A stretch of 64,000 nt of DNA from Acetatifactor muris. Lineage in GTDB: Bacteria > Bacillota > Clostridia > Lachnospirales > Lachnospiraceae. The stretch is taken from contig JAMPFR010000013.1 in the NCBI GenBank assembly GCA_023664365.1, forward strand, positions 1-64,000, given 5' to 3'. Positions 34,955 to 46,157 of this stretch are shown here, piece by piece (position 1 is the first letter of the stretch; every line of letters begins with the position of its first letter). Made by a program: the position numbers and the translations under genes. Under the pieces are notes generated by a model. The model was not told the origin of the DNA, did not search any database, and saw nothing but the letters and a program-made list of their open reading frames with translations.

Positions 34955-36484
34955 ATGAAAAAGAAAGTATTAGCATTGGTTCTGACTGCTGCAATGGCCG
35001 GTTCCATGATGGGCTGCGGCGATTCCGATTCGGGAAATGCCGGGACGTCCGGCGGTTCACAGGCAACAGGCGGAGCTGTGGAGGCAGATGCGGATCCGTC
35101 CCGGTGGCCTACGGTGACAGTGCAGACACTGGTGGGCACCAGGATGCCTGACGAGGAAATGGTGGAGGAGAAGTTGAATGAATATCTGGTATCCATCAAT
35201 GCGGGCGTGAAGATGGATATGGTACAGATTGAGATGGCGGGTATGAGCGAGACTCTGACTCTGATGCTGAGCGACAAGAACCAGCCTCTGGATGTGTGGT
35301 GCTGGCGGTTCTATTCCAATCTTGACGGATGTGTAAAAAATGAGCAGTGCATTCCTCTGGATGGATACAAAGAGCTTTATCCGGATCTATGGGAGATGTA
35401 CCCGGACAAGGTGATGCAGACGCAGCAGATCGGAGGCGTTCAGTATGCCATTCCTTCTGTTGACAGCTACGGAACCTACGAGACATATATGTTCCGGGAG
35501 GATCTGGCGAAGGAGCTGGGTATCGCTGACAGGGACGGCGAGAAGATCACGTTGGAGGAAATGACTCAGATCATGAAGGATGCCAAGGCGGCTCATCCTG
35601 AGTATGCATATATGATCAACACTAATGACGAGCCTGTGATTGGCATTGACAGTCTGGGAAACCCCAACTGGCTGGGCGTACTGATGAACAGGGGCGTTGG
35701 TCAGACAGAGATCGTGAATCTTTATGAAACACAGGAATGGAAGGATTACTGCTATCTGATGAAGGAATGGAATGACGCCGGTCTTCAGATGGATGATCCT
35801 CTGAATAATTCCATGACAATTGAACAGTACAATAACGGTGTGGCCGCAGGATGCTATGTGGGCGGCTACAGCGCGGATTACATAAAGGCATTGCTGGCTT
35901 ATTCGCCTTATATGAGCGTACAGTACCGGCTGACGGATCTGGTGGGCACCAGCGCTTCCGTGCTGGGCGGATGGATGGTTTCCTCCGTGTGTAAGAATCC
36001 GGATGCAGCCATGAAGGCTCTGTACCTGTTGACTACGGATGAAAAGGTGGCACGGTTCTTCATCCTGGGCATCGAGGGCGTGCACTATACGGTAGACGAA
36101 AACGGCTGTGCGTGGTATGCGGAGGGCGTGGATCCCAATAACCTTACCTGGAACATGACCTGCCCCTGGTTCTATCCCAATCAGTGTCTGAGCCATCCTC
36201 TGGAAACTACCATGTCTACTTACTATACGGATATGCTGGATGCGCCTAATCATGCGGAATTTTCCTCCGCTATGGGTTTTATCTTCGACAGCACGGCGGT
36301 ATATGATCAGATGGCAGCCTGCGCTACCGTGGTAGCACAATACAGGGATGCGCTGTTGTACGGCCTGGTGGATGTGGACACCTATCTGGAAAAATTCAAT
36401 CAGGAGTTGAAGGATGCGGGCATTGATGATGTCATTGCTGAGGAGCAGAGACAGTTCGAGGAATTCCTCGCTTCGCAGAAATAA
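34955..36484 (+). CDS. Extracellular solute-binding lipoprotein (LplA type)
   Basis: 509 residues. Lipoprotein signal (MKKKVLALVL...MMGCGDSD, Cys about 22), so anchored outside the membrane to capture sugar or oligosaccharide for the ABC importer encoded next. LplA-type features: SLGNPNWLGVLMNRG, the ADYIKALLAYSP region and a DVDTYLEKFNQELKDAGID C-terminus. AGGAGGGAAAGT precedes the ATG at 34955; the in-frame start at 34919 would mask the signal. It is intact, unlike both permease genes that follow. The ligand is not readable; the arabinofuranosidase at 38534 suggests arabinose-containing oligosaccharides. Confidence 0.92.
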   Translation: MKKKVLALVLTAAMAGSMMGCGDSDSGNAGTSGGSQATGGAVEADADPSRWPTVTVQTLVGTRMPDEEMVEEKLNEYLVSINAGVKMDMVQIEMAGMSETLTLMLSDKNQPLDVWCWRFYSNLDGCVKNEQCIPLDGYKELYPDLWEMYPDKVMQTQQIGGVQYAIPSVDSYGTYETYMFREDLAKELGIADRDGEKITLEEMTQIMKDAKAAHPEYAYMINTNDEPVIGIDSLGNPNWLGVLMNRGVGQTEIVNLYETQEWKDYCYLMKEWNDAGLQMDDPLNNSMTIEQYNNGVAAGCYVGGYSADYIKALLAYSPYMSVQYRLTDLVGTSASVLGGWMVSSVCKNPDAAMKALYLLTTDEKVARFFILGIEGVHYTVDENGCAWYAEGVDPNNLTWNMTCPWFYPNQCLSHPLETTMSTYYTDMLDAPNHAEFSSAMGFIFDSTAVYDQMAACATVVAQYRDALLYGLVDVDTYLEKFNQELKDAGIDDVIAEEQRQFEEFLASQK

Positions 36485-36603
36485 CAGAAATGCGATTTGA
36501 AAGTTGCCGGCCGTGCGGTTGTGCGGCCGGTACTCATTTTGTGTCGCTTAGCGGTATGAAGAATCCGAGGTTGGGTTCTGCAGGGAGGGATCACGGGGGT
36601 AGT

Positions 36604-37572
36604 ATGATGCAGAAAGCGATTACAAGGGAAAAGAAAAAGCAGACGGCAGTCAGGACGGTGAGGAGCAGGCAGCAGACAAAGAAAAAGCTCCGGAAGTATC
36701 TGCCGCTTTATCTGCTTGCGCTGCCGGGCATTATTTATCTGATAATCAATAATTATCTGCCTATGGGCGGTTTGATACTGGCGTTTAAGAAGTACAGCTT
36801 TGCAAAGGGGATCCTGGACAGCCCATGGAACGGGCTGGGAAATTTTACCTATCTGTTCGGTTCAAAGTGGGCGGGAATCATGTTCCGTAATACAATATGC
36901 TACAATATTGTCTTTCTGGTTCTGGGGACTATATTTGCTATTTTGTGGCCATCCTTCTGGGAGAAATCGGCAGCAAGGCTGCAAAGCAGACCTATCAGAC
37001 GATCATACTGATTCCTCATCTGGTAAGTACGGTGCTGATCGGATATCTGGTATTTGCCTTTCTTTCCGGGACCAATGGGTTTGTGAACAAGGGGATTCTG
37101 GAGCCTCTGGGTCTGGATCCCGTCAGCTGGTACACGGAAGCTAAATACTGGCCCTTTATTCTGGTGATCGTACAGCTTTGGATTTCAGAGTATTGTGTAC
37201 TTTGCCACCATTATTGGCTTTGACAAAACCTATTATGAGGCGGCAGTGGTGGACGGGGCTTCCACCTGGCAGCAGATCACAAGGATAACGCTTCCGCTGT
37301 TAAAGCCTACTGTGATCATATTGACGATCATGTCTCTGGGCAGGATGTTTGCCTCTGACTTCTGTCTGTTCTATCAGGTGCCTCAGAACAGCGGTCTTCT
37401 CTATTCGACTACGACCACCATAGATACCTTTGTGTATCGGACGCTGATGCAGGATCATGATGTGGGCCGTTCTCTGGCAGCAGGCTTTCTGCAATCAGTT
37501 CTCGGCTTTATTGTGGTGATGATAACAAACGGGATCGTGAGAAAAGTTGATTCTGATAGTGCACTTTTCTAG
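36604..37572 (+). pseudogene. ABC sugar permease, LplB type, broken by two frameshifts
   Basis: Three consecutive frames together spell one LplB-like permease: 36604-about 36945 (KYLPLYLLALPGIIYLIINN ... MFRNTICYNIVFLVLGTIF), about 36946-37185 (AILLGEIGSKAAKQTYQTII ... FILVIVQLW) and about 37186-37572 (FATIIGFDKTYYEAAVVDGA, the EAA loop, to DSALF). The first break is cured by one extra T in the T run at 36941-36944; the second, near 37185, also seems to have lost a few codons. Unless these are sequence errors the transporter cannot be made. Confidence 0.85.
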
Positions 37573-37585
37573 AGGAGGTGGTATA

Positions 37586-38477
37586 ATAGCAAATACAGGT
37601 AAAGGCTTTCGGATTTTTTCACATATTGTCATGAGCGTGCTCGCGCTCTGCTGCGTGCTGCCGTTCATCCTTCCTGGTGGTTGCCTCTATAACGGATGAA
37701 GCTACGCTGACGATCAACGGCTATTCCTTTTTCCCGAGGGTAGTCAGCTTCAAGGCATATGAATATCTCTTTCAGTCGGCAGGCAGGATTTTAAAGGCAT
37801 ATGGAATGACTATCCTGGTGACGGCCGTGGGCACTACGCTGAATGTGACCATGACTACATTTATGGCTTATCTGCTCTCCAAGGAGGATCTGCCTGGGAG
37901 GACGGCACTTTCATTCTTTATCTTTTTTACAATGCTGTTTTCAGGCGGCATGGTTCCGGCCTATATTGTATGGAGTCAGTATATGCATGTGGGAGATACC
38001 ATTGCGGGACTGATCTTCCCGAACCTGGCGTTAGGAGCTTATAATATTATTCTGATGAGGACTTACTTTACCACAAATGTCCCGAAGGAAATTCTGGAGG
38101 CGGCTGAGATGGATTCCTGCAGTGAAATAGGGAAGCTGATCCATGTTTCCATTCCTCTTTCCAGGCCGATGCTTGCAACGGTGGCACTGTTCTCGGCGCT
38201 TGCTTACTGGAATGACTGGATCAACGGTCTGTATTATTTGCTGCGAAGGAAAGATCTGTACACGATTCAGAATGTATTGAACACCATGATGAGCAGTATA
38301 CAATTTTTGAAGGATAATTCGGCGGATTCCAGCGTGAATCAGATTACCACCCAGATTCCTACCTCAGGGGTGCGAATGGCTATCGCGGTAATTGCGGTGG
38401 TGCCGATTCTGGCGATTTATCCGTTCTTTCAGAAATCATTTATAAAGGGTATCGTAATCGGAGGAGTGAAGGGTTGA
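37586..38477 (+). pseudogene. ABC sugar permease, LplC type, frameshifted
   Basis: The N-terminus (ANTGKGFRIFSHIVMSVLAL, LPFIL) is in one frame and the rest (VVASITDEATLTINGYSFF to IKGIVIGGVKG) in another; removing one C at 37673-37674 joins them. The ribosome site GGAGG (37574-37578) has ideal spacing to an ATA at 37586 where an ATG would be expected, so the start codon also appears mutated. The conserved EAA loop EILEAAEMDSCSEIGKL is intact. An ATG at 37631 is a possible alternative start. Confidence 0.8.
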
Positions 38478-38533
38478 CGGGGTGCAGGTTTGGAAAATGC
38501 GAAGTATTAGGAAAGGAAAAATAGGACAATAGT

Positions 38534-40984
38534 ATGGCAAAATTATCAGTAGAAACAGGAAAGCGTCGTTTTGAGACGGCCGATTCCCTGTATGGGCTTT
38601 TTTTTGAAGATATCAACCGTTCCGGAGATGGGGGGCTTTACCCTGAGCTTCTGCGCAACAGGGCTTTTGACGACAGTCTTCATCCGGATGACCTGACAGA
38701 AAAAGGAGATGACCTGACAAATTCTACAGGCTGGGTTTTTGAGTATCAGAAAGGGGAGGGAGCAAAGCGCTGGAAGGAACGGGAGGCTCCCACGGACATT
38801 CCGGCCTGGTACGCCGAGAGCGCACAGATGAGCCTGGAACGAGAGGATACTCTCAATGACAGACGCCCTGCGGCGCTTAGAGCGGTCTTTGAACCTGGCG
38901 GTAAAATATATAATGTGGGGTACTGTGGTGTGCCGGTGAGGGCAGGCGAGGCGTATTGTCTGTACTTCTTCGCAAAGGCCGGGAAGGCAGTCAAGGTGGT
39001 CGTCGCCCTGGAAGCGGAAGGAAAGACGCTCTGCAGCGGGGAAATTCCCGTGGGAGGCTGTGGCTATGTGCGCTATGATATGACGTTGGTGCCGGATAAG
39101 ACGGCGAAGGAGACCAGGCTTTGTCTCTCGGTTCCGGAGGGAGGAGAGCTGCTGTTTGGATTCATTTCCCTGATGCCGGGGGATACCTATCACGGTCATG
39201 GGCTGCGGAAGGATCTGTGTGAGAAGCTGGAAGGGCTTCACCCCGCATTCCTGCGTTTCCCCGGAGGCTGTATTGTGGAAGGCTTTTCAAAGTCCACTGC
39301 CCAGAGGTTTAAGCGGATGACCGGTCCTGTATGGGAGAGGCCGGGAGTTTTGAATCTGTGGGGGTATCATTCCACGGAAGGCCTGGGCTTCCATGAGTAT
39401 CTGCAGCTGTGTGAGGATCTGAAGACGGATGCGCTCTATGTTTGCAATGTGGGCATGACCTGTCAGGCCAGGAACTGTATCCTCATGGAGGAAGAAGAGG
39501 TGGAGGATCTGCTGGATGATGTGCTGTGCGCATTGGAGTATGCCCTGGGGAGCAAGGATACTGAATGGGGAGGTCTGAGGGCCCGGATGGGACACCCTGA
39601 GCCCTTCAGATTAAAATATCTGGAAATCGGCAATGAAAATAACGGTCCGGACTATGAGGAGCGCTATGAAAGGTTCAGAAAAGAGATTTCCGCCCGGTAT
39701 CCGGAGTTGCTCATTGTGGCAAACACCCATGTGGAGCAGGCCGGACTACAGCTGGATATAGCGGATGAGCATTTTTACGACAAGGCGGAATGGTTTGCGG
39801 AGAACAGTCATTATTATGATAAGTACGACCGTAAGGGGCCGGGAATTTTTGTGGGTGAGTTCGCGGTGGTGGCAGGGAATATCCGCACACTTTATGCGGC
39901 TCTTGGAGAGGCTATGTTCATGGTGGGAATGGAACGCAATCAGGATGTAGTGAAGCTGGCCTCCTATGCGCCACTCTTTGAAAATGTCCGTTATGCAGCA
40001 TGGGAGCCGAATCTGATTGCCTTTGACGGCCTTGATAACTATGCCATCCCTACCTACTATGTGCAGAAGATGTTTGCAGAAAACAAGGGAACCTATGTGC
40101 TGGAGAGCAGCCAGGAGTGCGGTAAGATATATGCGCCTTATTTAAAGGGAGGTCCCTGCCTGGCAGGCTCTGCGGGCGTACGGTTTAAGAATGCATCCTG
40201 GAAGGGACAGCCTGTGGCGGCGGAGCATGAGATGTTTGGCTGTGTCAGGGACTGCGGGGATGGAACCTTTATCACGGAGATCCCGGAGAACGGCCCCGGC
40301 AGTGAGCAGGCGAAACGGTTTGATATGGCAGGGACAGTGCTGGTGACGCTGGGAAATGATATGGATTCACGGCAGGGTGTCTTTGAAATCGAGATGCTGT
40401 TGGAGGAAGGGAAGGAGCTGGGGCTTGGTATGTTTGCCACACCCTATGGAAGGGCAAGGAACAGCGAGGACAGTCCCTGGAATCTGTTTGCAGTGCAGCC
40501 TGTCCGCTGGACTATTGCAGCGGGAATGAGCAGTCTGATCGCGGGAGTGGGCTTCCGCAAATATGCGCTTGCAGAATCGATTCCTCTTGAACTGGAAAAT
40601 GGCGTGTACCACAGGTTTGCAATGGAGGCGGAGAATGGCTGGCTTCGCTGTGTGGTTGACGGCAGGACAGTGACGGAGATAGAGCTGCCTCATTATGATG
40701 AGATACAGAGCATTGCGCTTGAGGATGGGGATGAGGTGATCATAAAGCTGGTAAATATTGCCGATGAGGAGAATGCGGTGGAAATCACTCTGGACTGTGA
40801 GGTGGAGAGTGGTTACGCCAGGAGCGTGATCACGGGGCAGTCTTCAGACTGCAATACCCTGCAGGAACCGGAGAGGGTGACTGACCGACAGAGCAGGGAG
40901 ATGGGAGCGGCAAAGCGCTTTATCTATAGAGTACCTGCGAATTCCGTCAATGTGCTGCGGCTTACCAAAGCGCAGGGTGAGTGA
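38534..40984 (+). CDS. GH51 alpha-L-arabinofuranosidase
   Basis: 816 residues, no signal peptide, so probably intracellular. DSLYGLFFEDINRSGDGGLY at the start, LRFPGGCIVEGF, acid/base Glu in YLEIGNENNGPDY (about residue 367) and nucleophile Glu in FVGEFAVVAGN (about 442), then a C-terminal beta domain. GH51 enzymes remove terminal arabinofuranosyl groups from arabinoxylan, arabinan or their oligosaccharides. It carries an additional carbohydrate-binding-like stretch (about 150-220) typical of long GH51 proteins. It follows the ABC importer genes, which probably supply its substrate. Confidence 0.93.
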   Translation: MAKLSVETGKRRFETADSLYGLFFEDINRSGDGGLYPELLRNRAFDDSLHPDDLTEKGDDLTNSTGWVFEYQKGEGAKRWKEREAPTDIPAWYAESAQMSLEREDTLNDRRPAALRAVFEPGGKIYNVGYCGVPVRAGEAYCLYFFAKAGKAVKVVVALEAEGKTLCSGEIPVGGCGYVRYDMTLVPDKTAKETRLCLSVPEGGELLFGFISLMPGDTYHGHGLRKDLCEKLEGLHPAFLRFPGGCIVEGFSKSTAQRFKRMTGPVWERPGVLNLWGYHSTEGLGFHEYLQLCEDLKTDALYVCNVGMTCQARNCILMEEEEVEDLLDDVLCALEYALGSKDTEWGGLRARMGHPEPFRLKYLEIGNENNGPDYEERYERFRKEISARYPELLIVANTHVEQAGLQLDIADEHFYDKAEWFAENSHYYDKYDRKGPGIFVGEFAVVAGNIRTLYAALGEAMFMVGMERNQDVVKLASYAPLFENVRYAAWEPNLIAFDGLDNYAIPTYYVQKMFAENKGTYVLESSQECGKIYAPYLKGGPCLAGSAGVRFKNASWKGQPVAAEHEMFGCVRDCGDGTFITEIPENGPGSEQAKRFDMAGTVLVTLGNDMDSRQGVFEIEMLLEEGKELGLGMFATPYGRARNSEDSPWNLFAVQPVRWTIAAGMSSLIAGVGFRKYALAESIPLELENGVYHRFAMEAENGWLRCVVDGRTVTEIELPHYDEIQSIALEDGDEVIIKLVNIADEENAVEITLDCEVESGYARSVITGQSSDCNTLQEPERVTDRQSREMGAAKRFIYRVPANSVNVLRLTKAQGE

Positions 40985-41055
40985 TGGCTGGAGCAGAATA
41001 AACCGGTTCCGGCAAAGCTTTTGAGGCAGGCTGTGGGCGAGGCGTCTGAATCAGG

Positions 41056-42462
41056 ATGCGCCGAGGTGAAATGGCGGATGAAGGCGGCCCGGCAGGAGGA
41101 AACAGATTGGGACTTTTTGTGAAGGATAAGGAATTTTACAGGCAGACGGTAGCCATAGCAATCCCTATTTCGCTGCAGAGTATGGTGACGATGGGGGTAA
41201 ACCTGCTGGATAATATCATGGTGGGCTCTCTGGCGGAAACTGTGATGTCAGGCACTTCCCTGGCAAATCAGTATCTGAGTCTTTTTCATATCTGCTGCAT
41301 GGGTATCGGGATGGGGGCCAGCGTGCTGACTGCCAGATTCTGGGGCATGAAAAAACTGGACGACCTGAAACGGACGGTCACGCTGATGCTTCGGTTTTGT
41401 ATATCTCTGGCGATCCTGTTTACGCTTCCGGCTGTTTTTGCACCGGGTCAGCTGATGAGGATCTATACGCCGGATGCGGATGTCATTGCACAGGAGGTTC
41501 TTTACTACCGCTGGATATGGCCGTCGCTGTTGCTCCAGGGTCTGTCTTTGACCTGTACCATTGTGCTGCGGAGCGTGGGACAGGTGAAGCTGCCGCTGTT
41601 CAGTTCCATAGGGGCCTTTTTTGTAAACGTGTTCTGCAATTATGTGTTTATATTCGGAAAGCTGGGAGCGCCCCGTATGGAGATCCGGGGGGCGGCGCTG
41701 GGTACATTGCTGGCCAGAGCCTTTGAGTTTGTGCTCATCTGTGGTTATTTCCTGTTCAGGGATCGGAAGCTTGCGTATCGAATAAAGGATATGAGAATGA
41801 AATGCCGGGCGCTGCTTAAGGAGTATGTAAGCGTCAGCATACCGGTGTTTGTATCCGACGCTTTATTGGCGCTGGGAAACTCGGCGGTGGCTATGATCAT
41901 GGGGCAGATAGGAAAGGAATTTGTGGCGGCGAATTCCATCACCATGGTGACCCAGCAGCTCAGCACTGTTATGATTCAGGGAATCTGCCATGCGGGCTGT
42001 ATCGTCACCGGGCACACGCTGGGAAGTGGAGAGACGCAAAAAGCACAAAAGCAGGCCTGGACTTTTCTGGGGCTGGGAGCGATTGCAGGGGCAGTATCCG
42101 GACTGATTATTTTGGCGGCAGGTAAGCCGATTATCAGCCTTTATAATATTTCGGATGAGACAAGGCAGATTGCCGGACAACTTATGCAGTCTATTGCTTT
42201 GATTATTGTATTTCAGTGTACCAACAGTATTATGATGAAGGGAGTTCTGCGGGGAGGCGGGGACACCAGGTTTCTGATGGTGGCGGATATCCTTTTTCTA
42301 TGGGTAGTGTCTATCCCCTTGGGGGCTCTGGCGGGACTGCGATGGGAATTATCTGCGTTCTGGATCTATTTTTTCCTGAAGCTTGATCAGGTGCTGAAGG
42401 CTTTTTGGTGTGTTTTCCGTCTCAAGAGCCGCAAGTGGATCAAGGTGATTCAGGGGAGTTAG
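41056..42462 (+). CDS. MATE family efflux transporter
   Basis: 468 residues with twelve predicted membrane segments in two similar halves (IPISLQSMVTMGVNLLDN at the start of half one, FVSDALLALGNSAVAMIMG of half two). MATE proteins export drugs or metabolites with Na+ or H+ as counter-ion. The start is uncertain: ATG 41056, or ATG 41071, which has GAGGTGAA directly before it and is only five residues shorter. Same direction as the GH51 gene, 71 bases downstream. The link to sugar use is not obvious. Confidence 0.92.
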   Translation: MRRGEMADEGGPAGGNRLGLFVKDKEFYRQTVAIAIPISLQSMVTMGVNLLDNIMVGSLAETVMSGTSLANQYLSLFHICCMGIGMGASVLTARFWGMKKLDDLKRTVTLMLRFCISLAILFTLPAVFAPGQLMRIYTPDADVIAQEVLYYRWIWPSLLLQGLSLTCTIVLRSVGQVKLPLFSSIGAFFVNVFCNYVFIFGKLGAPRMEIRGAALGTLLARAFEFVLICGYFLFRDRKLAYRIKDMRMKCRALLKEYVSVSIPVFVSDALLALGNSAVAMIMGQIGKEFVAANSITMVTQQLSTVMIQGICHAGCIVTGHTLGSGETQKAQKQAWTFLGLGAIAGAVSGLIILAAGKPIISLYNISDETRQIAGQLMQSIALIIVFQCTNSIMMKGVLRGGGDTRFLMVADILFLWVVSIPLGALAGLRWELSAFWIYFFLKLDQVLKAFWCVFRLKSRKWIKVIQGS

Positions 42463-42507
42463 CAGTAGAGATGTTGGAACAACGATCAATAGGAGGGATT
42501 TCTTAAG

Positions 42508-44553
42508 ATGAAGAATTTAAAGATGAGTGCGGTAATTACTACAATCATATCTGTAGTGGCGGCAGTATGTATTCTTTTACTGTTTCTGACAGCCAGCCGC
42601 AGTACTATGGAAACCATGCGAGATACGGCTGTGGATAATATGCAGACATCGCTGGAAGCCAGGGTGGCGATCGTTGAAGAATATGTGGACAAAGCGGAAA
42701 AACTGTTGATAGCTTATGGAAAGGCTCCGGTAGTGGCAAAGCTGCTGAAAAATCCCCAGGATGCGGATGCAATAAAGGCTGCCCAGGCATATACGGAAGA
42801 TTTTTATGCCGAGCTTGAAGACTGGGAGGGTATTTATATCGCAGAGTGGAATACCCATGTCCTGTCCCATTCCAATCCGGCTGTGGTGGGGATTACCACC
42901 CGTGAGGGGGATTCGTTAAAAACATTACAGGATGCCATGACGGCGGCAGGCGGAATTTATAACACCGGTATCATTGTCTCGCCGGCTTCTCAGAAGTTGG
43001 CATTGTCGCTGTATTGTCCGGTATATGATACAGACGGGGAGACCATCCTTGGTTATGTGGGAGGCGCTCAGTTTGCAGGCAGCCTAAAAGGGCTTCTGGA
43101 AGGGCTTCAGGTCAAGGGAATGGAAGACGCCAGAAATTACATGATCAATACGGCGGCGGGAATACATATCTTGGATGAGAAAGAAGAGCGTATGGCTCAG
43201 CCCGTCGAGGATGAGATGCTGCTGTCTGTGATCAGTGCAGTGGCAGGGAAGGGAAGTTTCAGCGGCAGTATGGAATATACCTCGGATGAGGGAGTGGAAA
43301 GCATTGCGGTATACCAAGCCATGCCGATTCGAGGTTGGGCGCTGGTGCTTAGCGACAGCCAGAGTGAGATATATCAGGAGGCTTATGCCAGCAGGAACAG
43401 ACTGGCCATGTTCTGCGTGGGAGCATGGGCGCTGATTGTGGCGCTGGCCTGGGTGGCGGTGCGGTTCTGTGTCAGACCTCTGGATGTAGTCCGAAGGTCT
43501 ATCTTGAGTCTGGAGGGGCTGAATCTTAAGATTCCCGGGGAGTTGGAGAGATATGCGGGTGGCAGGAGCGAGACAGGTCAGATCGCAACGGCCATGAGCT
43601 CCCTGTATGGTACTTTGAGCGGTATTATATCTACTCTTCAGGACTGTACAGAGTCGTTAAAGGTATCAACGGGGACTATGAATGAGGCTGCAAATACGCT
43701 GATCGATTATGTGGGTGACAATTCTGCTACTACCCAGCAGCTTGTAGCAGGTATCATTACCACTAACGAAGCTATCGGAAATGTAGTCGGTGAGGTGGAA
43801 AAAATCTCCGAGTTAGTGGGATTTGTGGAGGAGAAGGTAAAGAAGGGGGACGAGAAAAGCAGAAAGTTAATCAGGACTGCGGAGGATATGAGGGAAATGG
43901 CGGACAAAGCCTTACAGGAGGCAGGGTTGAAGATTGGAGAGAACCGTTTCAATATGGAAGCGGCGATGGTAAATCTGCAGTCCCTTACCCGCATAAACGA
44001 AATGGCAAATCAGATATTAAGCATTGCCACCCAGACAAACCTTCTTTCCTTAAACGCTTCCATTGAGGCGGCAAGAGCCGGAGAGCAGGGAAGAGGATTT
44101 GCCGTGGTGGCCCAGGAGATTGGGAATCTGGCGTCTAATTCTTCTGATACGGCCAAGCAAATCTCAGAAATTTGTGAAGAGATCAACAGTAATATCGCCA
44201 ACGTCCAGAGTTGTGTAGATGATATCATCGGCTTTATGGAGGGTGATGTGTCCCGGAGATTCCAGGAGTTTGTGAACATAGCCAATGAGTATGGAAATTC
44301 CGTTGCTGATATTCGCAGCACGATTGGCGAGATCGAAGAAAATTCTACTGGGTTTGTGGGTTCCGTGGCGAGCATTAGGGAGCGCATGGGGGTGATTCAG
44401 ACTGCATCCAAGGAAAATGAAATAGGGGTCGACGAAATCGCCAAAAAGATAGAGCATACCAATTCCATGGCCGGGGATCTACAGAATGTGAGCAGTACTA
44501 ACAGTGATAATGCTACGAAGATTCGCGCTGTAGTGGAAAGATTTACCCGCTAA
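42508..44553 (+). CDS. Methyl-accepting chemotaxis protein
   Basis: 681 residues. Membrane helix about 7-30, a periplasmic-side Cache sensor domain (about 35-295, with [21 protein letters not shown]), membrane helix about 300-325, HAMP, and a cytoplasmic signalling coiled coil with the hairpin tip [20 protein letters not shown] and [19 protein letters not shown]. It would sense an extracellular ligand and signal to CheA. AGGAGGG precedes the ATG. Its place inside the sugar-use locus suggests the ligand is a related sugar or acid. No flagellar or che genes are in the window. Confidence 0.94.
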   Translation: MKNLKMSAVITTIISVVAAVCILLLFLTASRSTMETMRDTAVDNMQTSLEARVAIVEEYVDKAEKLLIAYGKAPVVAKLLKNPQDADAIKAAQAYTEDFYAELEDWEGIYIAEWNTHVLSHSNPAVVGITTREGDSLKTLQDAMTAAGGIYNTGIIVSPASQKLALSLYCPVYDTDGETILGYVGGAQFAGSLKGLLEGLQVKGMEDARNYMINTAAGIHILDEKEERMAQPVEDEMLLSVISAVAGKGSFSGSMEYTSDEGVESIAVYQAMPIRGWALVLSDSQSEIYQEAYASRNRLAMFCVGAWALIVALAWVAVRFCVRPLDVVRRSILSLEGLNLKIPGELERYAGGRSETGQIATAMSSLYGTLSGIISTLQDCTESLKVSTGTMNEAANTLIDYVGDNSATTQQLVAGIITTNEAIGNVVGEVEKISELVGFVEEKVKKGDEKSRKLIRTAEDMREMADKALQEAGLKIGENRFNMEAAMVNLQSLTRINEMANQILSIATQTNLLSLNASIEAARAGEQGRGFAVVAQEIGNLASNSSDTAKQISEICEEINSNIANVQSCVDDIIGFMEGDVSRRFQEFVNIANEYGNSVADIRSTIGEIEENSTGFVGSVASIRERMGVIQTASKENEIGVDEIAKKIEHTNSMAGDLQNVSSTNSDNATKIRAVVERFTR

Positions 44554-44594
44554 AAAATGAAAATGAATTATCCATAGAAAGGAAGGTAAAAAAT

Positions 44595-46157
44595 ATGCTT
44601 AGACAGGTGAAAACAAAAAACGGTGAACTGCAGGGGCTTGTAGGGAAGGATCCCAGAATCACGGTGTTCCGGGGAGTGCCTTATGCGAAGCCTCCTGTGG
44701 GAGAACTGCGGTGGAGGGCGCCCCAGCCTGCGGAAAGCTGGGAAGGCGTGCGCAAATGTTATGAATACGGAGATATGCCCATGATGCGGGTGCATCCCGG
44801 AACGGATGACAGCTTTTACAAGAGAGAGCTGCATCCTGTGTCCGCGGATTTCGGCATGAGTGAAGACTGTCTGTATCTGAACATTTTTACTCCTGCGGAG
44901 ACGGCGGAGGATAATCTGCCGGTATTCTGCTATATTCACGGCGGCGGCCTGCAGGACGGCTATAATTATGAGGTGGAGTTTGACGGAGAGAGGGTGGCCC
45001 GCCGGGGCGTTATCGTGGTGATGATTGGTTATCGCCTGGGTCTGTTCGGTTTTCTGGCCCACCCGGAAATTACAGCGGAAACGCCGGCGGATCAGGTGAT
45101 TTCCAATTTCGGAATGCAGGATCAGTCCCTGGCGCTTCACTGGGTGAAGGAGAATATAAGAGCATTTGGCGGCAATCCGGATCAAATTGTGATTTGCGGA
45201 CAGAGCGCCGGGGCGGGCAGTGTACAGACACAGCTTTGCAGTCCCTACAATAAAGGAATCATTTCGGGTGCAATCTGTCAGTCCTCGGTAACCTTTGCAT
45301 TTGGGGATGAGGAGTCCGTGTTCGGCAGGAGCATGACGCTGGAGGAAGCGGAAAGGCATGGCGCGGATTTCTTTGTCTCAGTGGGTATAAAAAGTCTGGA
45401 GGAGGCTCGCAGCCTGGATGCAGCGGAGCTGATGAGACGTCTGGACAGCGTGTCTCCCGAGGGTGAAATGTTCGGACTCTCTTTCGGAACCTGTGTGGAC
45501 GGAAGGTTCGTCACGGAACCGGTGGTATCCTCTTATTACAATGACAGGCTGCCGGATGTACCCATGATCGTGGGTGTCTGCCTGGGGGAAACGAGGGGAA
45601 TGTTCAGCGGCGCAGGGCTTACCCGGGCGCAGATAGAGAAGCGGGCAGAGGTCTACGGGGATAAGAAAGAGGAATTTTTAAGGCTGGCTGATGTAAAGAC
45701 CGACGAGGATGCAGCTGCGCTTGCCCTGGGAGACGCATTTAATATGTTTCTGGGGGGAAGCAGGGGCTTTTGTGAGCTTCGTTCCGGAATGGGAAAGAGA
45801 GTGTACTATTATATTTTCGATCATGATATTCCCGGCGATGACGCGGGTTCTTTCCACGGCTCCGACCTGTGGTTCATGTTCGACTCCCTGGCTAACAGCT
45901 GGCGGCCCTTTGAGGGAAAGCACTATGATCTGGCGCGGCAGGTATGCTCTTACTGGACAAATTTTGTGAAGACGGGGGATCCCAACGGTGTTGACTACAA
46001 CGGGAATCCTCTGCCGGAGTGGAAGCCCTATCGGCATGAGGAGAAAAATGTGATGCGGTTTCTTGGCAAGGCCACGCCTGACACTCTGGAGGAGTGCCCG
46101 GTGGCAGATTTCAGGCTTGCCTTTGGCAGGGAGAAGCTGACGGAACAAGGAAAATAA
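44595..46157 (+). CDS. Type B carboxylesterase
   Basis: 520 residues, no signal peptide. Alpha/beta-hydrolase of the carboxylesterase B group: FRGVPYAKPPVGELRW, oxyanion motif YIHGGGLQDGYN, nucleophile elbow ICGQSAGAGSVQ (Ser about 202) and a late SFHGSDLWFMF with the catalytic His (about 424). GAAAGGAAGGT precedes the ATG. As last gene of the carbohydrate locus it may strip ester groups (acetyl or feruloyl) from imported arabinoxylan fragments; that substrate is a guess from context. Confidence 0.92.
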   Translation: MLRQVKTKNGELQGLVGKDPRITVFRGVPYAKPPVGELRWRAPQPAESWEGVRKCYEYGDMPMMRVHPGTDDSFYKRELHPVSADFGMSEDCLYLNIFTPAETAEDNLPVFCYIHGGGLQDGYNYEVEFDGERVARRGVIVVMIGYRLGLFGFLAHPEITAETPADQVISNFGMQDQSLALHWVKENIRAFGGNPDQIVICGQSAGAGSVQTQLCSPYNKGIISGAICQSSVTFAFGDEESVFGRSMTLEEAERHGADFFVSVGIKSLEEARSLDAAELMRRLDSVSPEGEMFGLSFGTCVDGRFVTEPVVSSYYNDRLPDVPMIVGVCLGETRGMFSGAGLTRAQIEKRAEVYGDKKEEFLRLADVKTDEDAAALALGDAFNMFLGGSRGFCELRSGMGKRVYYYIFDHDIPGDDAGSFHGSDLWFMFDSLANSWRPFEGKHYDLARQVCSYWTNFVKTGDPNGVDYNGNPLPEWKPYRHEEKNVMRFLGKATPDTLEECPVADFRLAFGREKLTEQGK

